In this document: one piece after another, positions 1 through 6,052 of the stretch
Position numbering within the stretch: the first letter of the stretch is position 1
Layout of the letters: each line of letters opens with the position of its first letter
Assembly (NCBI GenBank): GCA_045615765.1
Contig: JAZLFM010000041.1
Span: 1-15,799 of the forward strand
DNA: 15,799 nt
Direction: 5' to 3'
Source: UBA1715 sp045615765
GTDB lineage: Bacteria > Bacteroidota > Bacteroidia > Bacteroidales > UBA1715
Notes under the pieces: model-generated
Told to the model about the DNA's origin: nothing
What the model saw: the letters and a program-made list of their open reading frames with translations, nothing else
Databases searched by the model: none
Translations under genes and position numbers: made by a program

Positions 1-99
1 ACTTACTTGCAGTAAACGACTTATAACAGTGGAACTTTTCCCTCTGTTATACAAATTGACTGCTTTTAATTTAACTGACAAATCATAATATCTTGACAT
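1..99 (-). CDS. IS3-family transposase OrfA, N-terminal 33 codons only (partial)
   Basis: The minus-strand ATG is at 99-97 and the frame is open to the window edge. The peptide begins MSRYYDLSVKLKAVNLYNRG and continues KSSTVISRLLQVS. This matches the start of IS3/IS150 OrfA proteins: a short basic head, a helix containing (K/R)LKAV..Y, then a small-residue turn and a second helix ending in (L/V)xVS. That is a helix-turn-helix used to bind the element's ends. In this family OrfA is normally followed by an overlapping orfB (DDE integrase) made by a programmed -1 frameshift; that part lies to the left of the window. The call depends on few residues but is backed by the inverted repeat immediately upstream. 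Confidence 0.65.
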   Translation of the reverse strand, partial: MSRYYDLSVKLKAVNLYNRGKSSTVISRLLQVS

Positions 100-136
100 G
101 TTCCCAAAAGTTTCTTTGTCCAACTTTTTGGGGTCA
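1..136 (-). mobile_element. End of an IS3-family insertion sequence, running off the left edge
   Basis: On the minus strand, reading leftward from 136, the sequence starts TGACCCCAAAAAGTTGGACA. This has the TG tip followed by CCCCAAAAAGTTGGACA that is typical of IS3-family (IS150-like) terminal inverted repeats. Thirty-seven bases inside the tip an ATG opens a reading frame (99 down to 1) with the look of an IS3 OrfA helix-turn-helix protein. The element therefore has its left (orfA-side) end at 136 and continues beyond base 1. The other inverted repeat, OrfB and the target duplication are outside the window, so intactness cannot be judged. The family assignment rests on the tip and on 33 residues. 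Confidence 0.72.
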
Positions 137-141
137 CATCA

Positions 142-160
142 AAGTTTGCGTAGCAAACTT
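142..160. repeat. Perfect 8-bp inverted repeat beside the IS end
   Basis: AAGTTTGC and GCAAACTT are separated by GTA, giving a perfect small palindrome five bases outside the IS tip. A T-run (about 173-181) follows but is too far away for a standard terminator. It may be a leftover of a larger palindromic repeat that served as the insertion target, or chance. Confidence 0.4.
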
Positions 161-190
161 CCACGCCCTATCTCTTTTTTTGTTGTAATC

Positions 191-285
191 GTCATCCTGA
201 GTGTAGCGAAGCGAAACGAAGGATCTTTTAATACGTGTGTTCTTTTTTTAGGTTGGGTAGCTCCTTTGCTTCGTTCTGGATGTCG
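191..285. repeat. REP-like inverted pair upstream of the GIY-YIG gene
   Basis: A first copy at 191-225 begins GTCATCCTGA, continues with GAAGCG-type purine-rich sequence and ends GAAGGATCT. A second, diverged copy at 259-285 is in the opposite orientation (AGCTCCTTTGCTTCG, then TTCTGGATGTC). The two can fold into an imperfect hairpin with a loop of about 33 bases. The GTCATCCTGA...GAAGGATC pattern is a familiar dispersed repeat in Bacteroidota and some other phyla. Two related copies lie on the other side of the gene (681-714 and 733-753). Confidence 0.7.
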
Positions 286-317
286 TTTGGGGAATTCTTT
301 AATTCTTTATATATTTG
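286..317 (+). promoter_or_regulatory. Promoter of the GIY-YIG gene
   Basis: TTTG at 286-289, 20 bases, then TATATTTG at 310-317. Both elements match the Bacteroidota consensus (TTTG ... TAnnTTTG) and the spacing fits. The predicted transcription start near 324 leaves about 20 bases before the ATG at 344. The -33 box begins one base after the end of the upstream repeat copy. Confidence 0.65.
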
Positions 318-343
318 TAGTGCAACACAAACCTATATTTATA

Positions 344-655
344 ATGGAAAAAGGTGGTTATATTTATATTATGACCAATAAGAACAAAACTACTTTGTAT
401 ATTGGTGTAACGAATAATTTACAACGAAGAGTATACGAACATTCAAAACATTTGATTAAGAATTCTTTTACAGATAAATATAACTTAGAGTTTTGTATTT
501 ATTACGAGGAGTTTCCAGATATACAATCTGCAATAGCAAGAGAAAAACAATTAAAAGGTTGGGTTCGTCAGAAAAAGGAGAATTTGATAACTTCTAAAAA
601 TCCTCAATGGAAAACTGTGGTAACAGAAAATGGTATTATAAAGCGGTTGGTTTAG
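344..655 (+). CDS. GIY-YIG nuclease family protein, small single-domain type
   Basis: A 103-residue protein consisting of little more than one GIY-YIG domain (COG2827 type). Visible motifs are GYIYIMTN (residues 5-12) and LYIGVTNNLQRRVYEH (18-33), which hold the paired tyrosines, the conserved arginine and the E-H, and a later AREKQLKGW (65-73) with the metal-binding glutamate. The catalytic set therefore looks complete. The family is related to UvrC and homing-endonuclease nuclease domains, but the substrate of these short proteins is not established. A longer in-frame opening reaches back to 98, but that stretch runs across the IS tip and repeat; ATG 344 starts right at the domain and lies 26 bases after a good -7 box. 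REP-like repeats flank it on both sides. Confidence 0.9.
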   Translation: MEKGGYIYIMTNKNKTTLYIGVTNNLQRRVYEHSKHLIKNSFTDKYNLEFCIYYEEFPDIQSAIAREKQLKGWVRQKKENLITSKNPQWKTVVTENGIIKRLV

Positions 656-680
656 TAATTTCGTAATTTATGGTGATGAG

Positions 681-753
681 TTCCTTCACTACGCTTCGCT
701 TCGTTCAGGATGACGGTGGAGCGGTTGTGTAGGAGATCCTTCGCAGCGCTCAG
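681..753. repeat. Two REP-like repeat copies downstream of the GIY-YIG gene
   Basis: 681-714 contains CTTCGCTTCGTTCAGGATGAC-type sequence, which is the inverse of the copy at 191-225. A second, shorter copy at 733-753 (GAGATCCTTCG...CTCAG) has the same orientation. It stops where the GATGAC end would be expected, ten bases from the stop codon of the EamA gene. Together with the pair at 191-285 these bracket the nuclease gene. No separate terminator is visible for the EamA gene, so this repeat block occupies the position of its 3' end. Confidence 0.7.
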
Positions 754-762
754 TAAACAGGA

Positions 763-1665
763 TTATTTCCCAATATACAAAATGTAAATACCGGCAAGGA
801 CACCAATCAAAACAATCCCCTTTTTTAAGATGTTTTGTTCTTTGAAGATAAATGCACCGGCAAGGAATGAGAGAATTACATTGCTTCGTCTTATTGCAGA
901 AATTACAGCAATAAGTGCTCCTGGTATGCTTAGTGCATAGTAGTAGAAGAAGTCTGCAAAAACGAGGAATACTCCAATAAGTGGAATGCTCCATCTCCAT
1001 TGGAATTTGTCTCCTTTGTCACGGTTGGGATACCACAGCAACATAACAGTTGGAATCATCAATAGGAATTGATAAACAGAAAACCACGCTTGTATTTCCA
1101 TTTTAGGAATGCCATATTGAACAATAAGGTATTTGTCGAATAAAGCGCTTACGGAGCCTAAAATTGTACCTGTAAAGATGAAATAAATCCATTTGTTGTG
1201 AGAGAAATGGATGCCTTCTTTTTTCCCTAAAAAAGAATATAAATAAAGACTTACAATAATTAAGATAATACCAGTCCATTGATATGCGTTTAGGTTTTCG
1301 TGTAGAAGAAACACGGCACCGAAAAGCGTCCACATTGGCGCGGAAGAACGTATGGGAGCAACTATGGAAATTGGCAGATATTTCATTGCAAAAAACGAAA
1401 ATATCCACGATGAAAGTACGATAATACTTTTTATGAATATGAGAAATTGTGTTTGTGCTCCAGAGAACGGAACAAAGAATATGGAATCCTGTAATGTTCC
1501 AGGAGAAAGTGCAGAAATTGCAATTAAAGGAATAAAGAAGCAAAGCGATGTAGCTGATGAGATAAGCATGACTAACAATACAACGTTGCCTTTAACCGAC
1601 ATTTTTTTGAAAATATCGTATATGCCTAAAAATATGGCAGAACAAATGATGATAGGAATCCACAT
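763..1665 (-). CDS. EamA/DMT-family membrane transporter
   Basis: A 300-residue, very hydrophobic protein with about ten predicted transmembrane segments arranged as two similar halves, the usual architecture of the drug/metabolite transporter (EamA) family. The first half contains YLPISIVAPIRSSAPMW, and the second has SIPGALIAVISAIRRSNV with a matching end-of-half segment (FLAGAFIFKEQ); these resemble the internal repeat motifs of the family. Such proteins export small metabolites or amino acids, and the substrate cannot be read from the sequence. ATG at 1665 follows a -7 box at 1687-1694. It is transcribed on the same strand as pgi but separated from it by a terminator, so it is a single-gene unit. 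Confidence 0.85.
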   Translation of the reverse strand: MWIPIIICSAIFLGIYDIFKKMSVKGNVVLLVMLISSATSLCFFIPLIAISALSPGTLQDSIFFVPFSGAQTQFLIFIKSIIVLSSWIFSFFAMKYLPISIVAPIRSSAPMWTLFGAVFLLHENLNAYQWTGIILIIVSLYLYSFLGKKEGIHFSHNKWIYFIFTGTILGSVSALFDKYLIVQYGIPKMEIQAWFSVYQFLLMIPTVMLLWYPNRDKGDKFQWRWSIPLIGVFLVFADFFYYYALSIPGALIAVISAIRRSNVILSFLAGAFIFKEQNILKKGIVLIGVLAGIYILYIGK

Positions 1666-1686
1666 ATTGTTTTATTTTTTCGGCAG

Positions 1687-1694
1687 CAAAGGTA
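1687..1694 (-). promoter_or_regulatory. -7 promoter box for the EamA transporter
   Basis: On the minus strand this reads TACCTTTG, a full match to TAnnTTTG, 21 bases before the ATG. No good TTG is seen at the -33 position. Confidence 0.5.
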
Positions 1695-1751
1695 AGAAAA
1701 TTAGCGATTGTTGGTTAGTTAGTATTTGGTGCAGGATTTGGAGTTTCTTCT

Positions 1752-1788
1752 AAAAAAAAACGCTCGATAGAAAAATCTACCGAGCGTT
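1752..1788 (-). terminator. Intrinsic terminator of pgi
   Basis: Read on the minus strand, AACGCTCG and CGAGCGTT form the base of a hairpin (1759-1788) that continues with TAGA/TCTA around one mismatch. It is followed by a run of nine T (1752-1760 in the complement, partly within the stem). It lies about 20 bases after the pgi stop codon. Confidence 0.85.
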
Positions 1789-1810
1789 ATCTTTAAATAG
1801 AAAGAAGTGA

Positions 1811-3460
1811 TTATCTCATCTCTTTGTATTTGTTAATCAAACCATTTGTTGAAGAATCGTGGCTTGCAACTTTTTCGTTTCCTTGTAATTCAGGAAGGAT
1901 AACATTAGCTAATTGTTTACCAAGTTGCACACCCCATTGGTCAAAGCTGAAAATGTTCCAAATGATACCTTGAGTAAAGATTTTGTGTTCGTACATTGCA
2001 ATCAAAGAGCCCAATGTTTTTGGAGTTAATTTCTTGAACAAGATAGAGTTTGTAGGAATGTTACCTTTGAATACCATGAATGGAAGTAACATTGCGATAT
2101 CTTCATCGGATTTACCTTGTTTTTTCAATTCAGCAGTTACTTGTTCTGCAGTTTTACCCATCATAAGAGCTTCTGGTTGAGCGAAGAAGTTAGCCAACAA
2201 TTTTGGATGATGGTCACCGATAGGGTTTTGAGAAATTGCAGGAGCCATGAAATCACATGGAACCATTTTTGTTCCTTGGTGTATCAATTGGTAGAACGCA
2301 TGTTGACCGTTAGTTCCAGGTTCACCCCAAATGATAGGACCCGTTTGGTAAGAAACTTCTTTTCCGTTTCTGTCAACATATTTACCATTACTTTCCATAT
2401 TTCCTTGTTGGAAATAAGCAGAGAAACGATGCATATATTGATCATAAGGAAGGATAGCTTCTGTTTCAGCACCGTAGAAATTATTATACCAAATACCGAT
2501 TAAAGCTAAGATAACAGGAAGGTTTTTGTTGAATTCTGTGTTACGGAAATGTTTATCCATTTCGTGAGCACCTTCCAAAAGTTCTTGATAGTTTTCGAAA
2601 CCGATGTTACAAGCGATAGAAAGACCGATTGCACTCCACAAAGAGTAACGACCGCCAACCCAATCCCAGAATTCAAACATATTGTTTGTGTCAATGCCGA
2701 AATCAGCAACAGCTTTTGCATTTGTACTAAGAGCAACGAAATGTTTTGCAACAGCTTTTTCGTCTTTTGCAGCTTGCAAGAACCATTGTTTTGCAGAATT
2801 AGCATTTGTCATTGTTTCAAGAGTAGTGAATGTTTTTGAAGCAATGATGAATAATGTTGTTTCTGGATTTACTTTCTTCAATGTTTCTGCCATGTGAGTT
2901 CCATCAATGTTAGAAACAAAGTGATTAGTAATGTTTGGTTTCTTGTATGGTTTTAATGCTTCTGTAACCATAAGAGGACCAAGGTCAGAACCACCGATAC
3001 CTACGTTTACGATATCTGTAATAGCTTTACCTGTGTAACCTTTCCATTCTCCAGAAATGATTTTTTCAGAAAAATCTTTCATTTGAGCAAGAACGCGGTT
3101 AACGTCAGGCATAACATCTTTTCCGTCAGAAAGGATAGGAGTATTGCTACGGTTACGAAGTGCAACGTGAAGAACAGAACGTTTTTCTGTTTTATTGATT
3201 TTTTCTCCTGTGAATTCAGCTTCGATAGCTTGTTTCAAACCACATTCTTCGGCAAGTTGCATAAGCAAACTTAGAACCTTTTCGTCAACAATGTTTTTAG
3301 AAAAGTCAACGAAGATGTCGTTGAATTGTAAAGAATATTTTTCTGCACGTTGAGGATCTTTTGCGAATAAATCCTTCATTTGTGTTCCTTTGAATGTGGC
3401 AAAGTATTTTTCCAATTCTTTCCACGCATTCGTTTGAGTAGGATTAATAGTTGGTAACAT
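1811..3460 (-). CDS. pgi: Glucose-6-phosphate isomerase
   Basis: Interconverts glucose 6-phosphate and fructose 6-phosphate in glycolysis and gluconeogenesis; cytosolic. From the ATG at 3460 the protein is 549 residues, the same length as the E. coli enzyme, and its start MLPTINPTQTNAWKELEKYF aligns with that family without a gap. An in-frame start 11 codons upstream (3493) adds a basic stretch with no counterpart. The phosphosugar-isomerase domains are complete: GIGGSDLGP (154-162), the signature DWVGGRYSLWSAIG (266-279), MESNGK with Glu356, GQHAFY with His387, and QLGKQLAN with Lys515, corresponding to the catalytic Glu, His and Lys. This is the long form of the enzyme. It is monocistronic, with its own -7 box and terminator. 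Confidence 0.97.
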   Translation of the reverse strand: MLPTINPTQTNAWKELEKYFATFKGTQMKDLFAKDPQRAEKYSLQFNDIFVDFSKNIVDEKVLSLLMQLAEECGLKQAIEAEFTGEKINKTEKRSVLHVALRNRSNTPILSDGKDVMPDVNRVLAQMKDFSEKIISGEWKGYTGKAITDIVNVGIGGSDLGPLMVTEALKPYKKPNITNHFVSNIDGTHMAETLKKVNPETTLFIIASKTFTTLETMTNANSAKQWFLQAAKDEKAVAKHFVALSTNAKAVADFGIDTNNMFEFWDWVGGRYSLWSAIGLSIACNIGFENYQELLEGAHEMDKHFRNTEFNKNLPVILALIGIWYNNFYGAETEAILPYDQYMHRFSAYFQQGNMESNGKYVDRNGKEVSYQTGPIIWGEPGTNGQHAFYQLIHQGTKMVPCDFMAPAISQNPIGDHHPKLLANFFAQPEALMMGKTAEQVTAELKKQGKSDEDIAMLLPFMVFKGNIPTNSILFKKLTPKTLGSLIAMYEHKIFTQGIIWNIFSFDQWGVQLGKQLANVILPELQGNEKVASHDSSTNGLINKYKEMR

Positions 3461-3490
3461 TTTGTATATCTTTTTTATGAATTTTCTACG

Positions 3491-3498
3491 CAAATGTA
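3491..3498 (-). promoter_or_regulatory. -7 promoter box for pgi
   Basis: On the minus strand this reads TACATTTG, a full TAnnTTTG match, 30 bases before the chosen pgi start at 3460. The -33 element is not evident. Transcription would start around 3484, upstream of 3460 but past the longer alternative start at 3493, which supports the shorter protein. Confidence 0.5.
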
Positions 3499-3570
3499 GT
3501 AAAAGTTAGCAATTTAGCATTATCAGAATCTATATAAATGTGTGATTCTATTATTGTTGGAAAGACTTTG

Positions 3571-3602
3571 TTTGGATATGTAGGTTGTTTTTGTTTTCTT
3601 TG
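3571..3602 (+). promoter_or_regulatory. Promoter of the RNA methyltransferase gene
   Basis: TTTG at 3571-3574, 20 bases, then TTTCTTTG at 3595-3602 (seven of eight to a TAnnTTTG-like box, with T for A at the second place). It lies 21 bases before the ATG and is divergent from the pgi promoter. Confidence 0.45.
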
Positions 3603-3623
3603 CGTATGTAAGAGCAGAAAACT

Positions 3624-4370
3624 ATGGAACTCAGCAAGAATAAAATCAAATATTTTTCATCGTTTGCGAAAAAGAAAAATCGTGATGAGGAGGGAAAGTT
3701 TGTGGTGGAAGGCAATAAAATGGTCGCCGAATTATTGCATTCAAATTTTGTTGTAGATAGTATAGTTGCTACTCCGGAATGGTTGTCTGCCCATAAACCT
3801 AAGTGTGAGTGCTTTGAGGCGACAAAGGAAGATATTTCGCGAGTTTCTTTATTGCAAAATCCGCAAGATGTTTGGGCACTTGCTCGTATGAAGGAACCAT
3901 CGCAGTCGTTTGAAATACAAGATTTTACATTGGCATTGGATGGCATTCAGGATCCTGGTAACATGGGGACGATAATTCGTCTCGCCGATTGGTTTGGCAT
4001 ACAGCATATTGTATGTTCAAAAGAATGCGTAGATGTGTATAATCCTAAGGTTGTTCAGGCAACGATGGGAGCGATTTTTCGTGTTCAAGTTCATTATGTT
4101 GATTTGCCGAAGTGGTTATCGCAATTACAAGGATTTGACATTGCTGCTGCAGATATGGAAGGGGATAATGTTTATACCCATTCTGTGTCTTCCAAAACAG
4201 TTTTAGTTATGGGAAATGAAGGAAATGGTATAAGTGATGCAGTTTCAAACATTGTAAACAGGAAATTGCATATTCCTTCGTTTAATACTACAGGAACGAC
4301 TTCGGAATCGTTGAATGTGGCTGTTGCTACAGCAATTCTATGTTCAGAAATACGAAGAAAAAATATGTAG
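3624..4370 (+). CDS. TrmH/SpoU-family RNA 2'-O-methyltransferase
   Basis: A 248-residue SPOUT methyltransferase that transfers methyl from S-adenosylmethionine to the 2'-OH of a ribose in rRNA or tRNA. The N-terminal ~95 residues match the SpoU substrate-binding domain (KFVVEGNKMVAELL at 25-38). The three SpoU motifs follow: LDGIQDPGNMGTIIRLADWFG (105-125, containing the catalytic Asn and Arg), VLVMGNEGNGIS (193-204) and the knot motif IPSFNTTG with TSESLNVAVATAI (217-238). The trefoil-knot cofactor site is therefore intact. The exact nucleotide modified cannot be told from sequence; rRNA is more likely than tRNA given the N-terminal domain. The FKBP gene follows 55 bases later but has its own -7 box. 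Confidence 0.92.
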   Translation: MELSKNKIKYFSSFAKKKNRDEEGKFVVEGNKMVAELLHSNFVVDSIVATPEWLSAHKPKCECFEATKEDISRVSLLQNPQDVWALARMKEPSQSFEIQDFTLALDGIQDPGNMGTIIRLADWFGIQHIVCSKECVDVYNPKVVQATMGAIFRVQVHYVDLPKWLSQLQGFDIAAADMEGDNVYTHSVSSKTVLVMGNEGNGISDAVSNIVNRKLHIPSFNTTGTTSESLNVAVATAILCSEIRRKNM

Positions 4371-4395
4371 GAGTGGTCTCTCTTGGGAAAAGCCG

Positions 4396-4403
4396 TATAT
4401 TTG
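4396..4403 (+). promoter_or_regulatory. -7 promoter box for the FKBP gene
   Basis: TATATTTG, a perfect TAnnTTTG. It ends one base before an ATG at 4405, so a transcript starting about seven bases later would not include that ATG. This favours the ATG at 4426 as the translation start. Confidence 0.55.
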
Positions 4404-4425
4404 CATGAAAATTAATAATAAAACA

Positions 4426-5028
4426 ATGATACAAACAGATTTAGACAAAGCAAGCTATAGCTTGGGAATGAACATCGCATCAAGTTTGAAAAGCGAAGGT
4501 GTTAGTGAAATTAATGCCGAAATGTTTGCAAAAGGACTTGAAGACATGTTGAAAGGAAATAAGTTAGAAATTTCTATACAAGAAGCATACGAAACAATTC
4601 AAAACTTCTTGTCGGAAGCAAATGCAAAGAAATTCGAAAAGAATATTACAGAAGGTAAAAAGTTCTTGGAAGAAAATGGTAAAAGAACAGGTGTGGTAAC
4701 ATTGCCAAGTGGTCTTCAATATGAAATAATGAAAGAAGGCAATGGACCAAAGCCAAAAGCAACAGATACAGTTACGACTCATTACCATGGAACATTGATT
4801 GATGGTACCGTTTTCGATAGTTCTGTTGAAAGAGACCAACCTGCATCTTTCCCTGTAAATGGTGTAATTCAAGGTTGGGTAGAAGCTTTGCAATTGATGC
4901 CAGTTGGTTCAAAATGGAAATTATTCATTCCTTCTGAATTGGCATACGGTGCAAACCCACATCCAGGTGGACCAATTGAACCACACATGGCTTTGATTTT
5001 CGAAGTTGAATTACTTGCAATAAAATAA
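4426..5028 (+). CDS. fklB: FKBP-type peptidyl-prolyl cis-trans isomerase (FklB-like)
   Basis: Catalyses proline isomerisation during folding. With the start at 4426 it is 200 residues, close to E. coli FklB. The N-terminal domain (1-85, beginning MIQTDLDKASYSLGMNIASS) is the helical FKBP_N dimerisation region, and the C-terminal FKBP domain (about 95-200) carries HYHGTLIDGTVFDSS (119-133), FPVNGVIQGWVEAL (142-155) and IPSELAYG (168-175), which include the active-site aromatic and Asp residues. No signal peptide or lipobox is seen, so it is probably cytoplasmic. Alternative in-frame starts at 4405 and 4315 overlap the promoter or the preceding gene and lack family similarity. It ends at a strong bidirectional terminator. 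Confidence 0.93.
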   Translation: MIQTDLDKASYSLGMNIASSLKSEGVSEINAEMFAKGLEDMLKGNKLEISIQEAYETIQNFLSEANAKKFEKNITEGKKFLEENGKRTGVVTLPSGLQYEIMKEGNGPKPKATDTVTTHYHGTLIDGTVFDSSVERDQPASFPVNGVIQGWVEALQLMPVGSKWKLFIPSELAYGANPHPGGPIEPHMALIFEVELLAIK

Positions 5029-5052
5029 ATTGTTGCAAATGATGTGAAAAAG

Positions 5053-5079
5053 AAAAAGGCGTCAATCGACGCCTTTTTT
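5053..5079. terminator. Bidirectional terminator between the FKBP and epimerase genes
   Basis: AAAAAGGCGTC, loop AATC, GACGCCTTTTTT: a GC-rich six-pair core with A- and T-runs on either side, so it works for both the plus-strand fklB and the minus-strand epimerase, which converge here. Confidence 0.9.
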
Positions 5080-5080
5080 A

Positions 5081-6052
5081 TTAGTGTTGGTTGAAATACC
5101 ATTCTGTTGTTATTTCTATACCTTCTCGTACAAAAATGGTCGGCTCGTATTTTAGAATTCGTTTCGCTTTTTCTATAGAAGCAAGTGAATCTTTGATGTC
5201 GCCAAGTCGAGCGTCTGCATACAATGGTTTTATGTTGGCAATTTCAGGATCTTTCTTTGCTAAACTGTCAATGATACATTGTGTTAACGATGTAAGATCA
5301 ATAGACTCGTTACAGGCTACATTTATATGTTCATGTTTGTTTTCAAGAACTGCTTCTGCAGCAAGCATATTTGCTTTTACAACATTTTGAACGAAGGTGA
5401 AATCTCGCGATTGTTTACCATCTCCGTAAATTGTTGGCTGTTGGTGTGCCATTAATAAGTTGATGAACTTTGGAATCACAGCGGCGTATGCTCCGTTAGG
5501 ATCTTGATGAGGTCCAAAAACGTTGAAATAGCATAATCCTATTGCTTCCATTCCGTATAATTGTGTAAAATTCTTTGCAAACAAGTCGTTTGCATGTTTT
5601 GTTACAGCATACGGAGAAAGAAGATTGCCTTTCTTGTCTTCAACTTTTGGGGAATATTGTGCATCGCCGTATGTGGAAGAAGAGCTAGCGTAAATAAATC
5701 GTTTTACTTGAGCGTTTTTTGCCGCAGTAAGCATATTCACAAAACCCAATATATTTACATGGGTTGTTGTGACAGGGTCTGCAATTGAACGAGGTACAGA
5801 ACCTAATGCTGCTTCGTGATACACATAATCTTTACCTTGTACGGCTTGCTCGCACGTTGCAAAATCACGTATGTCGCCTTCGATAAGATTAAAACGAGGA
5901 TTGGAAAAGAATCGTTCAATGTTTTCTCTATGTCCTGTAGAAAAATTATCGAGACAGGTTACATAATTGTTATTGGCGAGCAAAGCCTCGCATAGGTTTG
6001 AACCTATGAATCCTGCACCGCCAGTAACTAATATGTTTTTATTTTCTATCAT
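5081..6052 (-). CDS. NAD-dependent sugar epimerase, WbpP/TviC-like UDP-GlcNAc 4-epimerase
   Basis: A 323-residue extended short-chain dehydrogenase. TGGAGFIGSN (10-19) is the NAD-binding glycine motif, SSSSTYGD (123-130) and SPYAVTK (146-152, Tyr148 and Lys152) are the catalytic Ser and YxxxK, and FNVFGPHQDPNGAYAAVIPKF (176-196) plus GDGKQSRDFTFV (210-221) are the substrate-binding segments. AALGSVPRSI (81-90) and the QDPNGAYAAVIP stretch are characteristic of the group acting on N-acetylated UDP-hexoses (WbpP, TviC) rather than plain GalE. The likely product is UDP-GalNAc for surface polysaccharide. No glycosyltransferases are nearby. The start codon overlaps the rny stop by one base (TAATG), suggesting translational coupling. 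Confidence 0.9.
   Translation of the reverse strand: MIENKNILVTGGAGFIGSNLCEALLANNNYVTCLDNFSTGHRENIERFFSNPRFNLIEGDIRDFATCEQAVQGKDYVYHEAALGSVPRSIADPVTTTHVNILGFVNMLTAAKNAQVKRFIYASSSSTYGDAQYSPKVEDKKGNLLSPYAVTKHANDLFAKNFTQLYGMEAIGLCYFNVFGPHQDPNGAYAAVIPKFINLLMAHQQPTIYGDGKQSRDFTFVQNVVKANMLAAEAVLENKHEHINVACNESIDLTSLTQCIIDSLAKKDPEIANIKPLYADARLGDIKDSLASIEKAKRILKYEPTIFVREGIEITTEWYFNQH

Noticed and set aside
22..51. 8-bp inverted repeat TATAACAG/CTGTTATA
   Set aside because: It lies within the IS orfA coding sequence and has no T-run; it is most likely a by-product of codon content.
98..343. Upstream in-frame extension of the GIY-YIG gene (82 extra residues)
   Set aside because: It crosses the IS inverted repeat and the REP-like pair, has no similarity to the domain, and lies upstream of the promoter at 286-317.
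191..753. CRISPR array
   Set aside because: There are only four diverged repeat copies in mixed orientation, without regular spacers and without cas genes.
689..1000. Minus-strand open frame ending in HPERSEA
   Set aside because: It is a shadow of the EamA gene plus translated REP-like repeat; HPERSEA is the usual reading of that repeat.
1666..1751. Possible small gene or leader between the EamA start and the pgi terminator
   Set aside because: No frame has plausible length or features; only the EamA -7 box is supported.
1983..2897. Plus-strand open frames across pgi
   Set aside because: They are shadows of a fully conserved pgi on the other strand.
4315..4425. Longer starts of the FKBP gene (4315 or 4405)
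   Set aside because: 4315 overlaps the methyltransferase gene; 4405 lies one base after a perfect -7 box and so would be untranscribed; similarity to FklB begins at 4426.
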